Shown here: positions 1-4,377 of the stretch, one piece after another | How positions within the stretch are numbered: position 1 is the stretch's first letter | Layout of the letters: the number at the start of each line of letters is the position of its first letter | Origin: Acidobacteriota bacterium | GTDB taxonomy: Bacteria > Acidobacteriota > Blastocatellia > Pyrinomonadales > Pyrinomonadaceae | Assembly (NCBI GenBank): GCA_013698055.1 | Contig: JACCVS010000424.1 | Location: 1 to 5,849 of the forward strand | DNA: 5,849 nucleotides | Direction: 5' to 3' | Program-made: the position numbers and the translations under genes | The notes under the pieces: model-generated | What the model saw: only the letters and a program-made list of their open reading frames with translations | What the model was told of the DNA's origin: nothing | The model's database searches: none

Positions 1-659
1 GTCGAGCGCGCGGCGTTGACCGAGTTGTCCGTAAAATCCGCGCCGTCAACCTGCACAAGTGTGGAGCGCCCGCGCTGGCCGCCGATGTTCAAGCCGGAGG
101 TCGGAGCGGGGCCGATGGGACGCCCGTTGTCGCGCCCGACGGTTGAGATCGTCAGGGCAAAGCCGGTGGCGCTTCGTTCGTTGATCGGTAGATTCTCGAT
201 GCGTTGCTGCTCGATGGTGTTGGCGACTGCCGTGCGTGAAGTCTCCACCAGATCGGCAGTCGTGCCGGTAATCGTCACCGTCTGGTCAATGCCTCCGATC
301 TCCAACGGAACATCTATATCCGCACGTTGCCCGACCGTCAGCTTAACGTCCGTGAGCACGGCTTTCTTGAAGTTCGGAGCTTCGACCGTTACCTCGTAAT
401 CGCCGGGCGGGAGGCTAACAATCTGATAGAAGCCCTCGTCATTCGTCGTCGCGGTGCGGGAAAGATTGGTCGCCAAGTTGCGCGCCGTGACGGTCGCATT
501 CTGAACGACTGATCCCTGTGGGTCGCGCACGAAGCCCTGCAAGTCAGCCGCATTCGATTGCGCCTGGGCAAAGGCGGCGCTCGCGCAAAGGAAAGTAGCT
601 ATGCACAGAACGAAGAGCCGGGCAAAAACGCCCAGGCATCGCTGAGGGAACTCACGCAT
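1..659 (-). CDS. TonB-dependent receptor with N-terminal carboxypeptidase-regulatory-like domain, partial (N-terminal 219 residues)
   Basis: This reading frame opens at ATG 659-657 and runs without a stop off the left edge, so the gene is truncated by the window. A Shine-Dalgarno AAGGAG lies 9 nt before the ATG. Residues 1-31 look like a Sec signal peptide: basic start, hydrophobic core (LFVLCIATFLCASAAFA) and an AFA|QA cleavage site. Residues 39-130 resemble the CarboxypepD_reg beta-sandwich (LQGFVRDPQGSVVQNATV, then DEGFYQIVSLPPGDYEVTVE). Residues 136-219 resemble the start of the plug domain (VETSRTAVANTIEQQRIENLPINER, later NIGGQRGRS and QVDGADFTDNS; shown as short pieces). Such proteins in Acidobacteriota are usually about 1,000 residues or more and form outer-membrane beta-barrels for import of large substrates; the substrate cannot be told here. 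No TonB box is obvious. The family call is firm; the barrel is outside the window. Confidence 0.88.
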   Translation of the reverse strand, partial: MREFPQRCLGVFARLFVLCIATFLCASAAFAQAQSNAADLQGFVRDPQGSVVQNATVTARNLATNLSRTATTNDEGFYQIVSLPPGDYEVTVEAPNFKKAVLTDVKLTVGQRADIDVPLEIGGIDQTVTITGTTADLVETSRTAVANTIEQQRIENLPINERSATGFALTISTVGRDNGRPIGPAPTSGLNIGGQRGRSTLVQVDGADFTDNSVNAARS

Positions 660-934
660 TATGATCTTCTCCTTAACAATTCAAAAAATGGAAGGCTTTG
701 GAAGCATTGCCGATTGATAGAGACAACCATTCGCAACAAGCGGACAGGGCCTAACACTTAAGCCGTTGCGAGAGCGGAAACCAGATTGTCTTTGAGTAAT
801 GATGCTCCAGGGCGCATTCGGGAGTAGCGGGCGCGCCCGAAGCTACAAGGCTAAGAACGCCGCCAGTGTTAGCGCCAGGAACAAATTATTTCAACGAACA
901 CGCCGTCTTTGTACCGCAAAACATGGGGAAAATC
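660..934 (-). other. Long non-coding leader of the TonB-dependent receptor
   Basis: No credible gene is seen in this stretch on either strand. It should contain the receptor promoter, but I find no pair of good -35 and -10 boxes; the best -10-like hexamer on the minus strand is a weak TATCAA near 713-718. A 12-bp perfect palindrome CGGGCGCGCCCG lies at 828-839 and is nested in longer imperfect pairings: TTCGGG 817-822 with CCCGAA 836-841, and GTAGC 824-828 with GCTAC 842-846. It could form a GC-rich hairpin if transcribed. The rest is unremarkable. Confidence 0.5.
669..674 (-). promoter_or_regulatory. Ribosome-binding site of the TonB-dependent receptor
   Basis: The minus strand reads TTAAGGAGAAGATCATAATG here. 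The AAGGAG core is 9 nt from the ATG at 659, which fixes the start and places the signal peptide at the very N-terminus. Confidence 0.75.
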
Positions 935-1031
935 AATAAGTCAGTGGTCAGTGGTCAGTGAGCAGTAAAGACCGGACGATGAGTAACATTGAGCTTTTGC
1001 TTTTCACTGACCACTGACCACTGCTCTTATT
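935..1031. repeat. Heptad-repeat hairpin (AGTGGTC units) at the 3' end of the zinc-ribbon gene
   Basis: The left arm at 942-961 is CAGTGGTCAGTGGTCAGTGA, and the right arm at 1004-1023 is its exact reverse complement. The pairing extends outward, after a small internal bulge, through AATAAG 935-940 with CTTATT 1026-1031. The loop is about 42 nt. The arms are tandem 7-bp units (CAGTGGT, CAGTGGT, CAGTGAG, CAGTAAA on the plus strand). The outer stem contains the TAA stop of the zinc-ribbon gene (1027-1029). On the minus strand the hairpin is followed by GATTTTCC, so it may act as a weak intrinsic terminator. Confidence 0.85.
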
Positions 1032-1950
1032 TAATGCGAAACGAATCGAAGTAAGCCTGCACTTCGGGCTTATCGAGATCGGCTCGATTGTAAGCCAGAT
1101 AGCCCATCTGGTAAGCACGCGGCTTGTCGAGAACAAAATGAAAGCGGACGTAGATGTCTTTTCCACCCTGGTTCGTCGAGCCATAGATAGCAAGTCCGGT
1201 CTTTCCCTGAACCGTCAGGTCTTCCTGTTTCTCCAGAGTCGCTTTGATATTCTTCAATGCGCCATCTCGTCCATCTTCGAGCATCTTCTTTGGAGTTCGT
1301 CCGACAAACGAGGCTTCCGGGAAATCCGAATAGCCGAGGACACACGCGCCCTGTGCAGTCTCCGATTGCAGGATGCTCAACTCAATCGGGCCGGCGGCTG
1401 TGGGCTGAGTTTTTTGCTGAGAGGTGAAAGCGCCGAATCCCGGAGGCAGCGTAATGCTAAAGCGTCCGTCAGGTGAATCATAAAGTTTCCCCGAGGACGT
1501 TGGTGTCGAAGGAGTTCTGCCTGGCGAAGATGAGGGCGAAGATGAGGGCGAAGACGTAGTCACGCTGTTGTTCGCCGTCGTCGTCGAACTATCTGAGCTG
1601 CGTGTAGCGAAATAAATGCCGGTGCCTATCCCGGCCAACGCGAGCACGCCCAGGATGATCCAGGGAAGGGGACTTCGCTTCGGTGCCGGATGTGGCTGCT
1701 GCATCATATACGGAGTCGAAGGCGGCGTGGTGGAATATGGTGGCGGCTGAGGCGGCGGTGACCATCCACCTGATGACGGAGTGCCTTGTGATAACACTTC
1801 GGTTGCGGCTGAATTCCTGTTGTAGGGATTCTCCGGCGGGAACCCGGAGCCGGACGAATCGCCGGTCGCGCTCACCAGAGTTGTTCCATCGTCCAGACAA
1901 AAATTCTGCGAGTCCTCATATGTTTTTTGACAAGCCGGACAGCGTTTCAT
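1027..1950 (-). CDS. Zinc-ribbon single-pass membrane protein with extracytoplasmic PsbP/Mog1-like domain, function unknown
   Basis: This is a 307-residue protein. Residues 4-22 form a short zinc-ribbon-like knuckle, CPAC then CLDD (Cys4, Cys7, Cys18), with only three clear cysteines, so metal binding is not certain. Residues 36-90 are rich in Pro, Ser and Gly. One membrane helix spans about 95-114 (LPWIILGVLALAGIGTGIYF), preceded by Lys-Arg, which predicts the ribbon inside and the rest outside. Residues 117-153 are a Ser/Thr/Pro linker. Residues 154-307 form a compact alpha/beta domain that starts YDSPDGRFSITLPPGF and ends AYFDSFRIK, a pattern reminiscent of PsbP/Mog1-fold domains; that fold is inferred. 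Proteins with this ribbon followed by varied C-terminal domains are common in Acidobacteriota. A role as a stress or envelope sensor is a guess. It has its own Shine-Dalgarno and a leader of over 250 nt, so it is probably not co-transcribed with the oxidoreductase. Confidence 0.8.
   Translation of the reverse strand: MKRCPACQKTYEDSQNFCLDDGTTLVSATGDSSGSGFPPENPYNRNSAATEVLSQGTPSSGGWSPPPQPPPYSTTPPSTPYMMQQPHPAPKRSPLPWIILGVLALAGIGTGIYFATRSSDSSTTTANNSVTTSSPSSSPSSSPGRTPSTPTSSGKLYDSPDGRFSITLPPGFGAFTSQQKTQPTAAGPIELSILQSETAQGACVLGYSDFPEASFVGRTPKKMLEDGRDGALKNIKATLEKQEDLTVQGKTGLAIYGSTNQGGKDIYVRFHFVLDKPRAYQMGYLAYNRADLDKPEVQAYFDSFRIK
1523..1555 (-). repeat. In-frame 12-bp tandem repeat encoding a Ser/Pro linker
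   Basis: The plus strand carries GGCGAAGATGAG at 1523-1534 and again at 1535-1546, then GGCGAAGAC at 1547-1555. In the minus-strand gene this gives the repeated SSSP block around residues 133-143 of the zinc-ribbon protein. The unit is a multiple of three, so length changes would keep the frame. Confidence 0.8.
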
Positions 1951-1957
1951 TTAACGT

Positions 1958-1964
1958 CTCCTCT
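1958..1964 (-). promoter_or_regulatory. Ribosome-binding site of the zinc-ribbon membrane protein
   Basis: The minus strand reads AGAGGAG followed by ACGTTAA and then the ATG at 1950-1948. The 7-nt spacing is good and supports this start, which also places the CPAC knuckle at residue 4. Confidence 0.75.
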
Positions 1965-1978
1965 CAGACTTCTTAATG

Positions 1979-1984
1979 ATTATG
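1979..1984 (-). promoter_or_regulatory. Candidate -10 element for the zinc-ribbon gene
   Basis: The minus strand has CATAAT, a 5 of 6 match to TATAAT, about 29 nt before the ATG. It would start a transcript with a leader of roughly 20 nt that carries the Shine-Dalgarno. Only weak -35-like hexamers lie upstream (TTAATT at an unfavourable spacing), so this is a suggestion only. Confidence 0.25.
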
Positions 1985-2109
1985 TTTTCCATGCCCTTAA
2001 ATTAACTGCCGTTTGATAACTTGATTTTGCCGAGCATGAAGAGAGAAATTACCACACCTTCGCCGCGCCCGTCTCATAAAAATGCGAAGAGGATATGAGC
2101 AGGACGGCT

Positions 2110-2192
2110 AAAAACAGAAGACAGTAGGCAGAACAAAGCAGAGGTTTTCCGCCTTCCGCCTTCCGCCTTCCGCCTTCCGCTTTCTGCCTTCC
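2110..2192 (-). terminator. Heptad-repeat hairpin with T-run after the FAD oxidoreductase gene
   Basis: The plus strand has six tandem 7-bp units at 2147-2188 (TTCCGCC four times, then TTCCGCT and TTCTGCC) plus a partial unit to 2192. Facing them at 2115-2135 is a purine-rich arm of heptads CAGAAGA, CAGTAGG and CAGAACA. Positions 2115-2133 pair with 2168-2186 at 14 of 19 positions, and most mismatches are transitions. On the minus strand the 3' arm is followed directly by TTTTT (2114-2110), the form of an intrinsic terminator. The element starts about 30 nt after the oxidoreductase stop. The tandem repeat is certain; its termination function is inferred. Confidence 0.65.
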
Positions 2193-2221
2193 ATCTGCTT
2201 GCCGTGTCTCCCTTTCTCTCT

Positions 2222-3412
2222 TCACCGCGTTGAGCGTGCCAGATAACGTCTGGCGGGCGCACTCGCGCCGAGGGCAAAGATGATTGTTTCAGCGAAGCGT
2301 GGGACAAACGCTGCGCGCCTCATCAGCGCACACACGCGAAGGCGCGCGCCGAAAACTTGATTGTAAAGAGCGCGATAATCCGAAGCCGTTTCGTCAAACG
2401 ATTCCTTGTTGCGAAGCCTCGCGAGGTGGCGGGCAATTGTTTGCGCGGCTAGCTCACCGCTCTCCAACGCCATCAACATCCCGCTGCCCGTGAAAGGGTC
2501 TATGAACGATGCAGCGTCGCCGATGGCGAGCAGTCCGGGGGCGGGAACAAGTGCGCGCCGACCGAAGCCTTCGAGAGCGACAGCCAGCCAGCCTGAGTGG
2601 GTGCGGGCGCGCTCAAGCGTTTCCGCTGCCCTACGATTTTTCATCAAGACTTCATGCATCACGCGCTCCGGGTCGTTGCCGCACGCGCGCACATCGCGTG
2701 ATTGAACGATGAAGCAAAGATTGCTCAAGCCATTTTCAACTCGGCTCAGCCCGCCGTAGCCACCACGATAAAAGTAGATTTCGCAATGCTCTTTGTGCCC
2801 GTCCGCGCCTTCAAGATGTGCTTTGAAGGCGACAAGTGGCGAGCGACGACTCGTCACCACGCGATCCGATTTCCCTTCTCTCTCTAAACGACGAGCCAGC
2901 GCGCGCGACCTGCCCGTCGCATCAACCGCGACCAGTGAATTGACTTCAAGAACGCGCCCGTTTGTCTTCAAGCTCACGCCGCGCACGCGGTCTTTTTCCA
3001 ACAGCAATCCGGTGGCCTGAGCTTCCTCCAGAACATCCACGCCCGCCTCACGCGCGCGTTCCATCATCCGCACATCCATCTCGGCGCGGCTTAAACCGAG
3101 CGCGCCCGTTCGCCCGCTTCCGAACCATTCGCTCGGCACGTTCAAAGACTTTCCGCTTCTCGAATAAAAGAGTGTCTCGGTCAGCTCCGCGCCGCCAGCA
3201 TCCATCATTTGATGAGCAACGCCGAGCCGCTCGAAATGTTCCAGGCACTCCGGCGAGATGAACTCCCCGCAGAGCTTCGTGCGCGGAAACTTCTTCTGCT
3301 CGGCGAGCAGCACGCGCGCGCCGCGCGCCGCCAGATGAATCGCCGCACTCGTCCCCGCCGGGCCTCCACCAACAATCACGGCGTCATAGTTATCTGAAGA
3401 ATGATTCATCAC
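2222..3412 (-). CDS. FAD-dependent oxidoreductase, geranylgeranyl reductase/halogenase-like family
   Basis: This is a 396-residue flavoprotein. The N-terminal Rossmann motif VIVGGGPAG (residues 12-20) binds the FAD ADP moiety. KFPRTKLCGEFISP (41-54) is the segment typical of geranylgeranyl-reductase and flavin-hydroxylase relatives. LSRAEMD (107-113), the VDATG motif (163-167) and LLAIGDAASFIDPFTGSGM (295-313), which contacts the FAD ribityl chain and flavin, complete the class A flavoprotein pattern. No halogenase WxWxIP motif is seen. The C-terminus, 350-396, is helical and basic. Length is normal. Family members reduce isoprenoid double bonds or hydroxylate aromatic or lipid substrates; next to a ketosynthase and a methyltransferase, tailoring of a polyketide- or lipid-like product is likely. 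The first codon may be GTG (3412) or the adjoining ATG (3409); neither has a Shine-Dalgarno. Confidence 0.88.
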   Translation of the reverse strand: MMNHSSDNYDAVIVGGGPAGTSAAIHLAARGARVLLAEQKKFPRTKLCGEFISPECLEHFERLGVAHQMMDAGGAELTETLFYSRSGKSLNVPSEWFGSGRTGALGLSRAEMDVRMMERAREAGVDVLEEAQATGLLLEKDRVRGVSLKTNGRVLEVNSLVAVDATGRSRALARRLEREGKSDRVVTSRRSPLVAFKAHLEGADGHKEHCEIYFYRGGYGGLSRVENGLSNLCFIVQSRDVRACGNDPERVMHEVLMKNRRAAETLERARTHSGWLAVALEGFGRRALVPAPGLLAIGDAASFIDPFTGSGMLMALESGELAAQTIARHLARLRNKESFDETASDYRALYNQVFGARLRVCALMRRAAFVPRFAETIIFALGASAPARRYLARSTR

Positions 3413-3417
3413 CGATA

Positions 3418-3423
3418 AGTATA
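3418..3423 (-). promoter_or_regulatory. Candidate -10 element of a possibly leaderless oxidoreductase transcript
   Basis: The minus strand reads TATACT (5 of 6 to TATAAT), then TATCG, then GTGATG. A start site 6-8 nt after the hexamer would fall on the GTG or ATG start codon, giving a leaderless mRNA. That fits the absence of any purine-rich ribosome-binding site. No strong -35 box is seen 16-18 nt upstream, so confidence is low. Confidence 0.3.
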
Positions 3424-3449
3424 GGAATTACGCAACTGCGATCCAGATG

Positions 3450-3516
3450 GCGGAAACACGCACGAAGTAAGTGTGCTGACTATGAAATAAGTGTGCTGGC
3501 TCGTGCGGGCTTCCGC
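3450..3516. repeat. Palindrome-bounded element with internal 17-bp direct repeat
   Basis: The outer arms are GCGGAAACACGCACGA at 3450-3465 and TCGTGCGGGCTTCCGC at 3501-3516, which pair at 14 of 16 positions. Between and overlapping them are two direct copies, GAAGTAAGTGTGCTGAC at 3464-3480 and GAAATAAGTGTGCTGGC at 3484-3500, with 15 of 17 identical bases and a 3-nt gap. It fills about half of the spacer between the methyltransferase and oxidoreductase genes. There is no T-run after either arm, so it does not look like a terminator. It may be a dispersed REP- or MITE-like element, or an operator with two half-sites. Confidence 0.75.
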
Positions 3517-3540
3517 ATCAATCAAATCCTGTCTACTCCT

Positions 3541-4251
3541 TTACCTCTTGCCCGCGCTCAAAACGAAGCGAAAGGGAAAGCGTCGCTCTACCCGCACATT
3601 TGCGAGGCGAGATTGCGAAGCTAGACTATCCAATTCACTACGCCGAAAGCCGCGCATGATCGAGAGCGCGCCGTCTTCTCGAATCAGGCGATTGTGTAAA
3701 AAGATGCGGCCTAACGTGGTGTAGAGATAGTATGCGAGCGGATGACGATGCAAGTCTATGACGAAAATGCCCCGGCGCGCGACGCGGCTCAGCTCACTCA
3801 AGATGGCGACGATCTGCTCATCCTTGAAATGGTGCATGAAGAGCGAGCAAATTGCGTAATCAAAGCAATCATCACTGAAAGGTAGACTTAGCGCATCGCC
3901 ACGAGTCGAATGAACGGAAGGGAATTTCTCGGACTCTTCCAGGATAGCCTTTGCCGAGCGCGCGTTGAGTTCCAACCCGACCAGCATCGCGTCTCGTCCT
4001 GTCTCTCGCGCCCAACGCGCAGCCACGCGCAACAACTCGCCCGAGCCAGCGCCCACGTCCAGCATCGAAAAACTCTTCAACCCCTCGCGCTCGATCTCTG
4101 CCAGCAACGAACGACGCAACGCGCTCGCATCACCCAGGAAACGATTGATGCGCCGCAACTCGACCAGACACCCTTCGTACTCCTCAGACGTGTAATCGCC
4201 CTTATCCAAATGCTCAAGCTCATAACTGCGTTTTCGGAATTGCTCAAGCAT
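3541..4251 (-). CDS. Class I SAM-dependent methyltransferase
   Basis: This is a 236-residue cytoplasmic enzyme. Residues 1-45 form a helical cap containing ELEHLDKGDYT and RRINRFLGD, a form I associate with methyltransferases encoded beside polyketide synthases and FAD oxidoreductases. Motif I, MLDVGAGSGEL (63-73), binds SAM; Glu94 in GLELN is the acidic residue expected to hold the ribose; GDALSLPF (118-125) is the adenine-binding segment; and FDYAICSLFMHHF (130-142) is motif II/III, as in UbiE-type enzymes. All SAM-site features are present. The acceptor (O, C or N) cannot be told. The ATG at 4251 has no Shine-Dalgarno because a heptad-repeat hairpin ends 3 nt upstream. The next in-frame Met is deep inside the SAM domain, so this start must be near right. 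It lies between the ketosynthase and oxidoreductase genes, all on one strand. Confidence 0.88.
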   Translation of the reverse strand: MLEQFRKRSYELEHLDKGDYTSEEYEGCLVELRRINRFLGDASALRRSLLAEIEREGLKSFSMLDVGAGSGELLRVAARWARETGRDAMLVGLELNARSAKAILEESEKFPSVHSTRGDALSLPFSDDCFDYAICSLFMHHFKDEQIVAILSELSRVARRGIFVIDLHRHPLAYYLYTTLGRIFLHNRLIREDGALSIMRGFRRSELDSLASQSRLANVRVERRFPFRFVLSAGKR

Positions 4252-4254
4252 AAT

Positions 4255-4377
4255 AAAACAGTGACAAGTGACAAGTGACGAGTGACGAGCAAGAAGAAGA
4301 AGAAGAACAAGACAGAGAGCAGGTGCTTGGTTCCTGTTTTAACTTGTCACTTGCCACTCGTCACTTGTCACTGTTTT
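4255..4377. repeat. Heptad-repeat hairpin (AGTGACR units) filling the ketosynthase-methyltransferase spacer
   Basis: The arm at 4255-4289 pairs with the arm at 4343-4377 over 35 positions with 4 mismatches, of which two would be G-U pairs in minus-strand RNA. The loop is 53 nt and contains a (AAG)n run at about 4291-4305. The units are AGTGACA or AGTGACG, repeated four times per arm, flanked by AAAA and TTTT that also pair. The 5' arm (minus strand) contains the last codons and the TGA stop (4370-4368) of the ketosynthase. The 3' arm ends at TTTTATT just before the methyltransferase ATG. It could act as attenuator, terminator or mRNA stabiliser. Confidence 0.88.

Noticed and set aside
16..399. 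A 127-codon plus-strand reading frame at the left edge
   Set aside because: It is antisense to the TonB-dependent receptor, whose signal peptide, ribosome-binding site and domains are clear.
751..872. 8-bp inverted repeat CTAACACT / AGTGTTAG in the receptor leader
   Set aside because: An 8-bp match over this distance is expected by chance in a spacer of this size, and nothing else supports it.
935..1031. CRISPR-like array
   Set aside because: The repeated units are 7 bp and directly adjacent, with no unique spacers of regular length and no cas genes in the window.
2074..2307. A 77-codon minus-strand frame with RRKAEGGRRK
   Set aside because: It is the translation of the TTCCGCC array and overlaps the oxidoreductase C-terminus in another frame; there is no domain and no start signal.
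2222..3412. Flavin-dependent halogenase
   Set aside because: The Rossmann and CGE segments are shared with halogenases, but the WxWxIP motif is missing.
4077..4310. A 77-codon minus-strand reading frame containing LVTRHLSLVT
   Set aside because: It is the translation of the AGTGACR heptad repeat running out of frame into the methyltransferase gene; such peptides arise from the repeat and not from a gene.
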